A DNA stretch of 64,000 bases from Ardenticatenaceae bacterium (GTDB lineage: Bacteria > Chloroflexota > Anaerolineae > Promineifilales > Promineifilaceae), in contig JACKBT010000003.1 of assembly GCA_020634415.1 (NCBI GenBank), positions 62,001 to 126,000 on the forward strand, in the 5' to 3' direction. The number at the start of each line of letters is the position of its first letter. Position 1 is the first letter of the stretch. Below are positions 25,124 to 34,240 of the stretch, one piece after another. The notes beneath the pieces are model-generated. The model ran no database searches. It saw only the letters and a program-made list of their open reading frames with translations, and was not told where the DNA came from. Made by a program: the position numbers and the translations under genes.

Positions 25124-27166
25124 TCAACCATTCAATTGTTCTGCTAATGCCGCCGGTTCGGTGACGGGCTGTTGGCAGACGAAGCGGCGGCAGACGTAGG
25201 CGGTGGGTTTATTGTGGCGCAACGGCCGTTCCCGCAGCAACGCCACCTTCTCCCCATCCAGCCCCACCGCCACCACCACATTGGGCCGGTAAGTATTGTA
25301 AACCACAGCCAGCAGTGCCTCCGTCTCTTCCGCGCCCGGTTCCCCCGCAATCGCCACCTCCTGCGCTTCACCCATGATGAAGGCCGCGGCGCAGAGCCAG
25401 TGAGCAAAACCCGACGGTGCCCGCACCATCCACTCCGACATAGCGGCCACCATGTTGGCGGCGATGTCCCAATAACGGCCATTCCCCGTATACAAACTCA
25501 ACTGCAACAACACCTGCGCCGCCATCGCACTGGCACTGGGCGTGGCATTGTCCTGCACATCTTTCGGCCGTTGAATCAACTGCTCGTGGTCATCCGAGGT
25601 GTCATAAAAACCGCCATTGTGGTCGTCGCTAAAATGCTCTAACATCATCTCTGCCAATTCCCGCGCCCAAACGAACCAGCGTTCGTCGAACGTGTTCTGA
25701 TACAAGGCCAACAGCCCATCGGCTAGATAGGCGTAATCTTCCAGATAGGCGTTGTATTTGGCGCTGCTGCCCGCTTTCCAGGTGCGGTAGAGACGGCCGT
25801 TTTCCCCGCGCATCGTGTCGTAGAGGAATTGGGCGTTTTGGCTGGCAACGGCCGTATAATCCGGCCGTTGCAGCACCCGCCCCGCCTCAGCAAAAGCCGC
25901 CAGCATCAGCCCATTCCAGGCCGTCAGCACCTTATCATCCAGCCCAGGCCATACCCGCCGGGCACGCACATCGTACAGTTTAGCTTTAGCCGCCGCCAAA
26001 CGCTGTTCCATTGCAGCCACATCCAACCCCAGCAATTCGGCCACTTCCTCCGGCTCCAACTTCATGTTGAGAATATTGTGCCCTTCCCAATTGCCCGGCT
26101 CGGTAACATCGTAATAGCGCATGAACAGCTCCGCTTCCTCCCCCAAAACCTGCCGGATTTCCTGCGCCGACCAGACGTAAAACTTGCCCTCTTCACCTTC
26201 GCTGTCGGCATCGTAGCTGCTGTAAAAACCGCCACTCTCGTGGCGCAGTTCCCGCACCACAAAGTCCAGCGTCTCCGCCACAATGCGCTTGTAAAGCGGC
26301 TCCCCCGTCATCTGCCAGGCGTGCAAATAGACCCGCGCCAGCAAAGCATTGTCATACAACATCTTCTCAAAATGGGGTACAAGCCACTCATCATCCGTCG
26401 AGTAGCGAGCAAAACCGCCGCCCAACTGGTCATACATGCCGCCATAAGCCATCATTTTGAGGGTATGTTCGGCCATATGCAAGGCCATGCCATCGCCCTT
26501 TTGTAGGCGCATTCGCAGCAGAAATTCGATGGTCATGGAGGGTGGAAATTTGGGTGCTTGCCCAAAGCCACCTTTATCCTGGTCAAAGCGTTGCAGCAAA
26601 CTCGCCAGAGCGCGGGGGAAAATGGTCTCTTCCAACTGCCCCTGCCCCATATTCTCAACCAGCACATTGCGCTGCAAATGTTGGCTGATTTCGGCCACGC
26701 TTTTTTCGACTTCGGCGCGGCGGTTGTGCCAGAAGTCGGCGATGCCGTGCAGCAGTTGAGGGAAGCTGGGCATACCGTAGCGGGGCGTGGGCGGGTAATA
26801 AGTGCCGCCATAGAAGGGCTTACCATCGGGGGTGAGGAAGACGGTCATGGGCCAGCCGCCCTGCCCGTTGTTGAGGAGGACGACGGCGTTCATGTAGATA
26901 CTGTCCAAATCTGGCCGTTCTTCCCGGTCTACTTTGATGTTGATGTAATGGCGGTTCATGAGATCGGCCGTTTGTTCATCCTCAAACGACTCGTGTGCCA
27001 TGACGTGACACCAGTGACACGCGGCATAACCGATACTGAGCAGGATGGGTTTGTCCTCGGTCTGGGCGCGTTGCAGGGCTTCTTCGCCCCAGGGGTACCA
27101 ATCAACGGGATTATCGGCGTGTTGGCGCAGGTAGGGGCTGGTTTCGTTAATAAGGCGATTAGACAT
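25124..27166 (-). CDS. YyaL/SPATA20-like thioredoxin-domain protein (DUF255)
   Basis: A 680-residue cytoplasmic protein. It begins with the strongly conserved [20 protein letters not shown] and a thioredoxin-like domain with [18 protein letters not shown] (C50, C53), followed by a long (alpha/alpha)6 glycosidase-like barrel (about 200-600), the standard architecture of this family. The cellular function is unknown; a link to redox or sugar-epimerase chemistry has only been inferred from the fold. The start at 27166 is set by GGAG 7 nt upstream. The DNA changes from C-rich to G-rich on the + strand near 26.5 kb, within the gene. Confidence 0.88.
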   Translation of the reverse strand: MSNRLINETSPYLRQHADNPVDWYPWGEEALQRAQTEDKPILLSIGYAACHWCHVMAHESFEDEQTADLMNRHYINIKVDREERPDLDSIYMNAVVLLNNGQGGWPMTVFLTPDGKPFYGGTYYPPTPRYGMPSFPQLLHGIADFWHNRRAEVEKSVAEISQHLQRNVLVENMGQGQLEETIFPRALASLLQRFDQDKGGFGQAPKFPPSMTIEFLLRMRLQKGDGMALHMAEHTLKMMAYGGMYDQLGGGFARYSTDDEWLVPHFEKMLYDNALLARVYLHAWQMTGEPLYKRIVAETLDFVVRELRHESGGFYSSYDADSEGEEGKFYVWSAQEIRQVLGEEAELFMRYYDVTEPGNWEGHNILNMKLEPEEVAELLGLDVAAMEQRLAAAKAKLYDVRARRVWPGLDDKVLTAWNGLMLAAFAEAGRVLQRPDYTAVASQNAQFLYDTMRGENGRLYRTWKAGSSAKYNAYLEDYAYLADGLLALYQNTFDERWFVWARELAEMMLEHFSDDHNGGFYDTSDDHEQLIQRPKDVQDNATPSASAMAAQVLLQLSLYTGNGRYWDIAANMVAAMSEWMVRAPSGFAHWLCAAAFIMGEAQEVAIAGEPGAEETEALLAVVYNTYRPNVVVAVGLDGEKVALLRERPLRHNKPTAYVCRRFVCQQPVTEPAALAEQLNG

Positions 27167-27242
27167 CAGGTTCTCCGATTTGCGATTTACTTCGTACAGG
27201 CGCAAAATATGCGCCGAAAGCGTAAAAAGTTTGTTCTTTCAC

Positions 27243-27289
27243 GAATAGAAAAGATCACGAATTCTATTTTTTCGTATTCTTTTCTATTC
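27243..27289. promoter_or_regulatory. Inverted repeat in divergent promoter region
   Basis: GAATAGAAAAG (27243-27253) and CTTTTCTATTC (27279-27289) are perfect 11-bp inverted repeats enclosing ACGAA/TTCGT, between the YyaL and GT-C genes. It could be an operator or a hairpin. The neighbouring 27319-27385 stretch is a run of GATTTAC/CGTAAATC microrepeats. Confidence 0.35.
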
Positions 27290-27348
27290 CTGAGTATTTG
27301 GTTGTGGCTTTGCCACGTTATGATTTACGATTTACGATTATGTCCTGT

Positions 27349-29343
27349 ATGAATCGTAAATCGTCAATCGTCAATCGTCAATCTCAGTGGGCTGTTTTGG
27401 GCTTGATACTGTTGGCTTTCTTAGTTTTGTTCCCGCCGTATGATGGGTCGTTTGTGGGGGATGATTTTGTGCAGTTTCGGTATGTGTGGGCGTTTTTGGA
27501 ACGGCCGTTTACCGCCATCACCCTCCTCAACCCCTACGCCATCACCTGGTATTATCGCCCCGTGCAAAACTGGTGGTTCCTGGCAAATTACCATCTTTTT
27601 GGCTTCAATCCCTTTCCCTACTACGCCATTCTCGCCAGCTTACACGCCCTGGTCATCAGCCTGGTGTACCGCACCTCGCGCCAACTGCATCTCTCGCCAC
27701 TAGCCTCCTTTTGTGCCGCCGCCCTCTTCGCCATCCACGCCCACTGGGTAGATGTGGTGGGCTGGCTGAGCAGCGTGGCGATTGTGTTGGGGGCTATTTT
27801 TAATTTGGCGGCCGTTTCGGCATATCTTACATATTTGCGGAAAAGGAGATTGGAGATTGGAGATTGGAGACTGGAGACTGGTAGATTCAGTCTTCAGTCT
27901 CTAGTCTCTAGTCCCCATCTTTGGCTGGGACTAACGGCCGTCTTCTTCCTTCTCGCCCTCATCACCCACGAAGAAGCATTTTTGCTGCCGGTCATGTTGC
28001 TAGTCATCAGGCGATTATTTGCTCCCCCTCGCCCCACCATTCACGAGCGCCTCCTCTTCGTCGCCATGTTCCTGCTAACGGCCGTCTACCTCTACACCCA
28101 GTTCACCCGCCCCAACCTGACACTGGCCGCGGAGGCCATTGGCTTAAGCGGGTACTTGTCCCATTTGAACGTGGGGGAAATCGGCCGTTTTCTACGCGAT
28201 AGCCTGGCCCATTTCACCATGGCCTTTGGGCTGCTCCAGGCCACAGGGTTCACCCTTACCCTCATCAGCCTGGTGATTGTCAACCTGATCCTGACCGCCT
28301 ACTTTTACGGCGGGCGCGTCACCCGCCTTGGCCTGACATGGCTGCTGCTGCATCTCGGCTTCATCTACTTCGCCCTCTGGACGCAGAAGCCGGAACTGTT
28401 CGCGGGACGGCACATTTACCAGGCAGGGTTGGGGCTGGTGTGGGCGTTGGCGGCGGGTGTGGATTGGGCGAGGGGCGAGGGGCGAAGGGCGAAGAGTGAT
28501 GGGCGAGGGGCGAAGGGCGAAAGGGGACGCAAGAAATCTCCCCTGCTCTCCCGCGCCTCGACCACACTGCTGCTGGTAACGGCCGTTATCCTCTACCATC
28601 TGCCCATCATCCACAACACCCAGACCTCGTGGCTGGCGCGGGCCGAACGCTATCGCAGTGCCGAGGCCCAGGTGAAGGCACTGCTGCCCAGCGTGAACGC
28701 CAACACCACCATTTTCGCCCATCGTTTTCCCATCACACCCAGCTTTTTACCCGCCACTTTTCAGGTATGGTATGGGACGACGATTAATACGGCCGTTGGC
28801 GGCGGCTTGCCCCAATTACAACAGGCTGGCCGGGCCACCCGTGACTATTATCTCTTTGATTATCAGGATGAGACGGTGGTGAACTTGATGCCAGAGTTAC
28901 AAGAGCATGAGGAGACTGTCTTTTTGTGGGCGGAGGACGGCCGTTTAGAGCAGATCTCGCCCCACAACGAAACCACACAAACGCCAGATAATGCCCCAAC
29001 TCTGGCCGTCGCTGGCCCCGCTGATGATTTGCGCGTCAGTGTGCTACCGCCGGAACTGGAAACGGCCGATACCTGGAACAGCCTCATCTATCCGGTAACA
29101 GTACCAACAGACAGCCAACTCCAATTCAGCCTGTTTGCCACCGCCGCCGATGCCGCTTTTCGGGTGCGCATCTTGGGGATGGGGTCAGAGTGGGAGACAG
29201 TGCTAGAAACGGCCGTGCCCACCCCCAACCAGTGGACAGACATCACCATCCCCCTGCGTGATTATGGGGGGCAATCGGTCATCATTCGCTTGGAATCTAC
29301 AAAAGATGGCATTTGGGGCAACCCCCGCCTGACGAGAGATTAG
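27349..29343 (+). CDS. GT-C-type membrane glycosyltransferase-like protein
   Basis: About 664 residues with around ten membrane helices (to about residue 430) and a C-terminal extracytoplasmic domain. The first external loop holds SFVGDDFVQFRYVW, an acidic pair where GT-C enzymes using polyprenyl-phosphate sugars keep their catalytic Asp. Two in-frame repeat insertions occur: RRLEIGDWRLETGRFSLQS (heptad hairpin 27844-27913) and a GEGRRAKSDGRGAKGERG stretch (GGGCGAA repeats at 28470-28530), both in cytoplasmic or loop positions. The stop TAG is supplied by another heptad repeat. The N-terminal codons come from CGTAAATC repeats, so the start (27349 or 27298) is uncertain. Confidence 0.65.
   Translation: MNRKSSIVNRQSQWAVLGLILLAFLVLFPPYDGSFVGDDFVQFRYVWAFLERPFTAITLLNPYAITWYYRPVQNWWFLANYHLFGFNPFPYYAILASLHALVISLVYRTSRQLHLSPLASFCAAALFAIHAHWVDVVGWLSSVAIVLGAIFNLAAVSAYLTYLRKRRLEIGDWRLETGRFSLQSLVSSPHLWLGLTAVFFLLALITHEEAFLLPVMLLVIRRLFAPPRPTIHERLLFVAMFLLTAVYLYTQFTRPNLTLAAEAIGLSGYLSHLNVGEIGRFLRDSLAHFTMAFGLLQATGFTLTLISLVIVNLILTAYFYGGRVTRLGLTWLLLHLGFIYFALWTQKPELFAGRHIYQAGLGLVWALAAGVDWARGEGRRAKSDGRGAKGERGRKKSPLLSRASTTLLLVTAVILYHLPIIHNTQTSWLARAERYRSAEAQVKALLPSVNANTTIFAHRFPITPSFLPATFQVWYGTTINTAVGGGLPQLQQAGRATRDYYLFDYQDETVVNLMPELQEHEETVFLWAEDGRLEQISPHNETTQTPDNAPTLAVAGPADDLRVSVLPPELETADTWNSLIYPVTVPTDSQLQFSLFATAADAAFRVRILGMGSEWETVLETAVPTPNQWTDITIPLRDYGGQSVIIRLESTKDGIWGNPRLTRD
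27844..27913. repeat. Heptad hairpin in frame in GT-C gene, copy 4
   Basis: Runs of GGAGATTGGAGACT face runs of AGTCTCTAGTCTC. The left arm encodes LEIGDWRLETG, nearly the same peptide as the insertion in thrC. Confidence 0.85.
28470..28530 (+). repeat. GGGCGAA/GGGCGAG microrepeat inside GT-C gene
   Basis: About eight degenerate GGGCGAA or GGGCGAG units, in frame, encode an Arg/Gly/Lys-rich loop. Unlike the hairpins, this one has only one arm. Confidence 0.75.
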
Positions 29344-29382
29344 AGATTAGAGATTGGGGAAATCCCCAATCTCTAATCTCCC
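29334..29382. repeat. Heptad hairpin at convergent gene ends, copy 5
   Basis: GAGATTAGAGATTGGGG and CCCCAATCTCTAATCTC form a hairpin between the GT-C gene and trpA. The GT-C stop codon TAG lies inside the left arm; trpA ends at the base of the right arm. Confidence 0.85.
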
Positions 29383-30189
29383 CTATTTCTGCAAAGCCAC
29401 CAGCAGCGACTGCACATACGCCGCTGCTGCTTGCGGTTTATCCTCACTGGCATCCACTGCATTAATCAGCGCACTGCCGACAATGACCCCATCGGCCACA
29501 CGCCCCACACTGGCCGCATGTTCTGGCGTGCTAATGCCAAAACCAACGGCCAGCGGCACATTTGCCAAACCGCGCACCCGCTCTACAAAATCGCCCAAAT
29601 TGCCCTGCACCTGCTGCCGTGCCCCGGTTACTCCCGTCAAACTCACCATATAAATAAAGCCTTGCGCACGTTGGGCAATGGCCTCAATGCGTTGGGGATT
29701 GCTGGTTGGGGCCAGGAAATAAATGAGGGCCAGACCGGTTTCAGCGGCGGCGGCTTCCATTTCATCCGCCTCCTCAGGCGTTAAATCGGGCACAATAAAA
29801 CCATCCGCGCCAGCGGCGGCGGCATCGCGCACGTAGTTGGCAATGCCATAGGCCATGACGGGATTGTAGTAGCCCATCAACAAAAAGGGGTTTGCCACAC
29901 CGCGCTGGCGCAGTTCGCGCACCATTTGCAGGCAATCGGCCGTTGTCGTGCCATTTTCTAACGATTTCTGTGTGCTGTGCTGCACCGTCGGCCCATCGGC
30001 GATGGGGTCGCTGAAGGGGATGCCCAATTCCAGCATGTCGCAGTAGGGGGCAATGGCCGCAATAACGGCCAGCGATGTTTCACGGTCGGGGTAGCCCAGC
30101 GTAAAGTAGGGCATGAGGGCGGCAGATTGGGTTTGTTGGGCTTGTTGAAAGGCGGCGGCAATGTGGGAACGGCCGTAACGATTATCCAT
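29383..30189 (-). CDS. trpA: Tryptophan synthase alpha subunit
   Basis: A 268-residue TIM-barrel enzyme cleaving indole-3-glycerol phosphate to indole and glyceraldehyde-3-phosphate. The catalytic Glu and Asp are in the signature LELGIPFSDPIADGPTVQ, followed by NPFLLMGYYNP, GFIVPDLTPEEA, VSLTGVTGAR and the phosphate loop AVGFGISTPEH...GVIVGSALI. Length and motifs are complete. No trpB or other trp gene is adjacent, so the trp genes are dispersed or trpB lies outside the window. It is convergent with the GT-C gene across a repeat hairpin. Confidence 0.95.
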   Translation of the reverse strand: MDNRYGRSHIAAAFQQAQQTQSAALMPYFTLGYPDRETSLAVIAAIAPYCDMLELGIPFSDPIADGPTVQHSTQKSLENGTTTADCLQMVRELRQRGVANPFLLMGYYNPVMAYGIANYVRDAAAAGADGFIVPDLTPEEADEMEAAAAETGLALIYFLAPTSNPQRIEAIAQRAQGFIYMVSLTGVTGARQQVQGNLGDFVERVRGLANVPLAVGFGISTPEHAASVGRVADGVIVGSALINAVDASEDKPQAAAAYVQSLLVALQK

Positions 30190-30217
30190 GTATCTTCTCC
30201 AAATCTCGTTGCATTAC

Positions 30218-30270
30218 GACCTCCGAAGTTGTGCCAACCTCGGAGGTCTCGTTCAAACTATATCCGTTTG
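30218..30270. terminator. Two hairpins downstream of torD-like gene
   Basis: GACCTCCGA/TCGGAGGTC (30218-30226 and 30240-30248) and TCAAAC/GTTTGA (30252-30270) are stem-loops between the torD-like and trpA genes. They could end torD-like transcription, but no clear U-tract is seen. Confidence 0.35.
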
Positions 30271-30276
30271 AGGCGT

Positions 30277-31233
30277 TCAAGCAACCAAAGTTTGGAGCTT
30301 ATTCAGGAGTTCAGCCGTTTGGGCGGCGCGGGCTTGCCACTGGCTGGCAAGGGCCACATCTTGCGCAAATTGGTGTTGGCATTCGTGGTAATGGGCCTGG
30401 TAAACGGCCGTTATCTCCCCCAGCGCCGTCACTACCTCCCCAAACCCATCATACACAATCGCCGACTGGAGCAGATTGACCAACATCTGCTGCCGTTCAC
30501 CGAAGCCACGCGGCAGCTTCAACTGTCGGGCCAAATCACCAATCGCGTCTCGACCGAGGTAAATACCGGTTGCTGCTGGTGTCAGCAAAAAGCCAGCTAT
30601 TTCCTTCCAGCCGTTTTTCTTGTTCGCTAGAATATCGGGTGGGGACGGCAGGGTAAACGGCCGTTGACCCGCCAACTCTGCGGCTAAATCATGGGCATGA
30701 TCGGCGATAAACGCCAACAGCACATCAGCCAGAGCTGTGTAAAACGGCCGTTTTTGCTGCTTCAAGGCGCACGTAAAGGGCAGCAGCCAGCGCAGCACAT
30801 GCTGGCCCAACAGTTCGGCTTGCTGCTGACGCGCCTTTTGGCTCTCGTCTTTACATAAAACTCCCATACAAAACAGCAGTTGGGAAATGTGGTCCGGCTC
30901 CGCATCGGCCTCACCCTCGAACCCCACTTTGCCATAAAACTTCTGAATGCGGTTCGCCTCCCGTCCTCCAACCAGCCCGGTGCTGTCTAAAAAGATGCTT
31001 TGGAAGGGGAACAGGTTAAAGCCAAAAATGCTTTGGTAATGGGCAGCGGCAATGTCAGAATCGTAAAAATCGGGAACGGCCGTTGCCAATTCTGGCACTT
31101 CACGCACAAACGGCAGCAAATCCGGTGTCAACCCCTCCAACAGCAAACGACCAAACCACACATAACCACGCTGCCGGGCTAAAGCCAGCTCACCGACAGT
31201 TAAAGAAGAACGGGTTTTAATTTGTTCAGCCAT
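30277..31233 (-). CDS. TorD/DmsD-like molybdoenzyme chaperone
   Basis: A 318-residue all-helical protein. The central part EVPELATAVPDFYDSDIAAAHYQSIFG followed by NLFPFQSIFLD and EPDHISQLLFCMG matches the TorD family, whose conserved E-P-D-H motif is clear. These chaperones bind molybdoenzyme precursors and help cofactor insertion. It lies 51 bp downstream of the molybdopterin oxidoreductase gene on the same strand, so it almost certainly serves that enzyme. A C-terminal helical extension (about 230-318) is longer than in TorD. A TATTAT hexamer lies 6 nt before the ATG at 31233. Confidence 0.78.
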   Translation of the reverse strand: MAEQIKTRSSLTVGELALARQRGYVWFGRLLLEGLTPDLLPFVREVPELATAVPDFYDSDIAAAHYQSIFGFNLFPFQSIFLDSTGLVGGREANRIQKFYGKVGFEGEADAEPDHISQLLFCMGVLCKDESQKARQQQAELLGQHVLRWLLPFTCALKQQKRPFYTALADVLLAFIADHAHDLAAELAGQRPFTLPSPPDILANKKNGWKEIAGFLLTPAATGIYLGRDAIGDLARQLKLPRGFGERQQMLVNLLQSAIVYDGFGEVVTALGEITAVYQAHYHECQHQFAQDVALASQWQARAAQTAELLNKLQTLVA

Positions 31234-31239
31234 GCTCGC

Positions 31240-31245
31240 ATAATA
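31240..31245 (-). promoter_or_regulatory. Candidate -10 element, torD-like gene
   Basis: TATTAT on the reverse strand, 6 nt before the ATG at 31233, with no convincing Shine-Dalgarno. It suggests the chaperone gene can be transcribed separately as a leaderless message. Confidence 0.35.
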
Positions 31246-31284
31246 ACAAAAAACACCAGGCAAAACCCTAGCCTATCTCTCCCG

Positions 31285-34194
31285 TTACTTTTGGGGGAGT
31301 TTGTAAGTTTCGCGGGTGGGTTTGAGAGGACGTTTCAACCAAAACGGCCGTCTCGTGCCATCCGGGCTGTGTTGTGAAGCAGGCCGCGTCAAAGCCACCC
31401 ACTCCCGATACACCGCCATCGAACGATTCGTATCCACCCACACATCCCCGTGCTTATCTTCAGGGTGCGCTTTCTCCACATTCACCGCCTTTTGCAGCCA
31501 GCAATGCGCCCCACTAATAGGGTCAGGATGCACCGCATGAGTCAAATTCTGATGCACCCCCACATCCTGCCACCAAATGCGGCTGGTGTCCGGGTCACTG
31601 CTCTCCCACGCCTGCGCCCCATGTAAAATATTCAACGTATGCCCGCCCTTATCATCCTCGTCCAACCGCGCCAGACTAGACATGCCTCGGCTCAAGCCCG
31701 TCTCTTCCTGCAACCGCCACCGCCCCAAATGATGGCTCATCGCAATCACACCCGGCTTAATCCCCTCCGTCACCCACACCTTATCCACAAAATAGCCAAT
31801 CTCCGTCGTCACCCGAATCAAATCCCCCGTTTCCACACCCAATCTCTCGGCATCCGATGGATGCACCCAAACCGGATTCTTGTGGCTAATCTCATACAGC
31901 CACTTGGCATTAGCACTGCGCGTATGAATCAGCGTGGGCAGGCGGAAAGTGGGCAGCAGCAGCATCTCACCCTGACGGCGATTGATATTGTCGGGGTGTA
32001 CATGGCTCTTGAGTGTCCAGGGAATCGCATACTCCTTCTCCGTCCAACCCCAATCGGCCAACGTGGGGCTGAAGAATTCAAATTTGCGGCTGGGCGTTTC
32101 CAACCCTTTGCGCGACACACCATCAACGACCACCCCATTGGCTACTTCCTTCTCAAAAGGCATGTAATTATTTCGTGTCACCTCAAACGCGCCATATCGC
32201 CGCATATAGGCCAACGGTGTCAGCCCTTCCTTAGCGGCCGTTTCCGGCAGCCCCGGCACACTATTTTCAAAAATCCACTGGTAATATTCATCCACTGTGA
32301 TGATTTCACCAGGCCGGTAAGGGCTTTCAAACCATTGGCGTATACCCAAACTGCCATCTGGGTCCAACCGTACCGACAATTCAATCCACCATTCATTCTC
32401 TTCCCATACCTCACCAGGGTTGGCTTCATAGGTAAACTTGACGGGCTTACCCTCTGCCGCCATCGCCACACGGCGCACTGGCTGGCGGAAGGCAATCCAT
32501 TGTCCGGCATGGGTTTCCTGGCTCATTAAATCGTGCCGCTCGCCAGCGTGCCCCATCGGCAGCACATAGTCGGCAAACCAGGCAGATTCGTTCCAGGTAG
32601 GCGTGAGGGCTACGTGGCATTTTATTTTCTGCTCATCACGCAGTGCCTTGAGCCAGATGAAGCCATCGGGATTGATCCACATAGGGTTGTAGACGCGGGT
32701 GAAGTAGACATCTACATCGCCGCGCCCTTCTTCCAGGAAGTGGGGCAGCAGGAAGCTCATCTCGTAATGGGCCAGCGGCCATTCGTCGGGCAGATGCAAT
32801 TCATTCCAGGCATCACCGGGTGGCGGTGATTTGAAGGGTTTGGGGACGAATTTGTTCCAACTGTTGGCGGATGTACCGCCGGGTGTGCCCACGCTGGCGG
32901 TGAGAACATTAAGCATAAAGAGGCAGCGGGCGACTTGCCAGCCGCCTAAGTTGCCCATGCTGGCGCTGCGCCAGGTGTGTGTGGCTAATTTGCCGTCACA
33001 TTTGGCAACGTAATCGGCCGTTTCCCGAATCCGCTCTACAGGCACTTGCGCTTCCTCCGCCGCCCGCTCGAAAGTAAATTCAGCGTATAAATCCTTCAAC
33101 ACGCGGTCAAATTGCTCAAATGTAAATGGCGTTGATTGGGCCAGTTCCTCTTTCAATTGATCATCAGTAATTGACAATTGACCATTGACAATTGCCTGCA
33201 AGCTGTCTTCCCAATTGACCCAACGGCGCACAAACTCTTTGTGGTAGAGATCGTTTTGGATGAGGTAGTTGGCAATGGCAAGCAGCACCGTGCTTTCGCT
33301 GCCCGGCCAGGTGGGCAGCCACACATCGCTCATGCTGGCTGTGTTGCTAAGGCGCGGGTCGAAGGTGATGATTTTGGCCCCCTTCATCTTGCCTTCGATG
33401 ATACGTTGGGCGTGGGGGTTGAAGTAATGGCCCGTCTCCAAATGACTGGAGATAAGGATTATGACACGGGCGTTGGTATGGTCGGGGCTGGGGCGATCAA
33501 AGCCGCCCCAGAAGGTGTAACCAGCTCGTGCGCCAGCGGAGCAAATGTTGGTATGACTGTTATGCCCATCCACGCCCCAAGCCTGGATGACGCGGTTGGT
33601 GTAGCCATCTTCACCGGGACGGCCGACATGGTACATGATGCCGTCTTTGCGCTTGAGGCGGCTGGCCCGCATTTTGGCCGCAATTTCGCTGAGAGCTTCT
33701 TCCCAACTGATGCGCTTCCACTGCCCTGCACCGCGTTCGCCAACGCGCTTGAGGGGGTAGAGAATGCGTTCGGGATCGTAAACCTGATTGTGGGTGGCAG
33801 GGCCTTTGGCGCAGTTGCGCCCGCGACTGCCGGGGTGGGCGGGATTGCCCTCGAATTTTTTGATCTCGAAGGTTTCTTTGTCTACGTAAGCCAAGAGACC
33901 GCAACTGCTTTCGCAGTTGAAGCAGACGGTGGGCACGAGGCGGTAGCGGTGGGCGATGCGCTGGGGCCAGGCTTTGCCGTCCCATTCTACCCAGTCGTCC
34001 CAGTGGGAAGGCGGGGGATAGTTGGTAAGACGGCCGTCTGCTTGCTGCACCGGAATCATCTCCACCTCGGCAAAATCGGGCATGGCTTCACCAGCCACAT
34101 TGGTCATGCCAGAAACACGCCGCCCCCGCGCCTCTGGCGCACCTACCTTTAGCATTGTTGATAATAAATTCCCAATTCCACGTTTTTCGCTCAT
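31285..34194 (-). CDS. Molybdopterin oxidoreductase catalytic subunit (DMSO reductase superfamily)
   Basis: A 969-residue catalytic subunit with an N-terminal 4Fe-4S site (C91-x2-C94-x3-C98-x29-C128) and molybdo-bis(pyranopterin) domains. Cys218 in HTNICSAGARAG is the likely Mo ligand. The PTWNESAWFADYVLPMG and HTRSANAKWLYE blocks are typical of the polysulfide/thiosulfate/tetrathionate-reductase-like part of the superfamily, but the substrate cannot be read. No twin-arginine signal is seen, so it may act in the cytoplasm. A repeat-derived peptide IVNGQLSITDDQ (residues 335-347, DNA 33157-33197) is inserted in frame. The partner FeS/NrfD gene lies upstream beyond an inserted nuclease gene and a VapBC pair. 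Confidence 0.85.
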   Translation of the reverse strand: MSEKRGIGNLLSTMLKVGAPEARGRRVSGMTNVAGEAMPDFAEVEMIPVQQADGRLTNYPPPSHWDDWVEWDGKAWPQRIAHRYRLVPTVCFNCESSCGLLAYVDKETFEIKKFEGNPAHPGSRGRNCAKGPATHNQVYDPERILYPLKRVGERGAGQWKRISWEEALSEIAAKMRASRLKRKDGIMYHVGRPGEDGYTNRVIQAWGVDGHNSHTNICSAGARAGYTFWGGFDRPSPDHTNARVIILISSHLETGHYFNPHAQRIIEGKMKGAKIITFDPRLSNTASMSDVWLPTWPGSESTVLLAIANYLIQNDLYHKEFVRRWVNWEDSLQAIVNGQLSITDDQLKEELAQSTPFTFEQFDRVLKDLYAEFTFERAAEEAQVPVERIRETADYVAKCDGKLATHTWRSASMGNLGGWQVARCLFMLNVLTASVGTPGGTSANSWNKFVPKPFKSPPPGDAWNELHLPDEWPLAHYEMSFLLPHFLEEGRGDVDVYFTRVYNPMWINPDGFIWLKALRDEQKIKCHVALTPTWNESAWFADYVLPMGHAGERHDLMSQETHAGQWIAFRQPVRRVAMAAEGKPVKFTYEANPGEVWEENEWWIELSVRLDPDGSLGIRQWFESPYRPGEIITVDEYYQWIFENSVPGLPETAAKEGLTPLAYMRRYGAFEVTRNNYMPFEKEVANGVVVDGVSRKGLETPSRKFEFFSPTLADWGWTEKEYAIPWTLKSHVHPDNINRRQGEMLLLPTFRLPTLIHTRSANAKWLYEISHKNPVWVHPSDAERLGVETGDLIRVTTEIGYFVDKVWVTEGIKPGVIAMSHHLGRWRLQEETGLSRGMSSLARLDEDDKGGHTLNILHGAQAWESSDPDTSRIWWQDVGVHQNLTHAVHPDPISGAHCWLQKAVNVEKAHPEDKHGDVWVDTNRSMAVYREWVALTRPASQHSPDGTRRPFWLKRPLKPTRETYKLPQK
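33157..33197. repeat. CAATTGAC microrepeat in frame inside molybdoenzyme gene
   Basis: Several ATTGACAATTGACC-like units, partly self-complementary. They encode IVNGQLSITDDQL on the reverse strand within a 2.9-kb gene. Confidence 0.65.
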
Positions 34195-34240
34195 AATACT
34201 TTACCATCAGGACAATGACTTTCTGTTTTTCACTGTCCTA

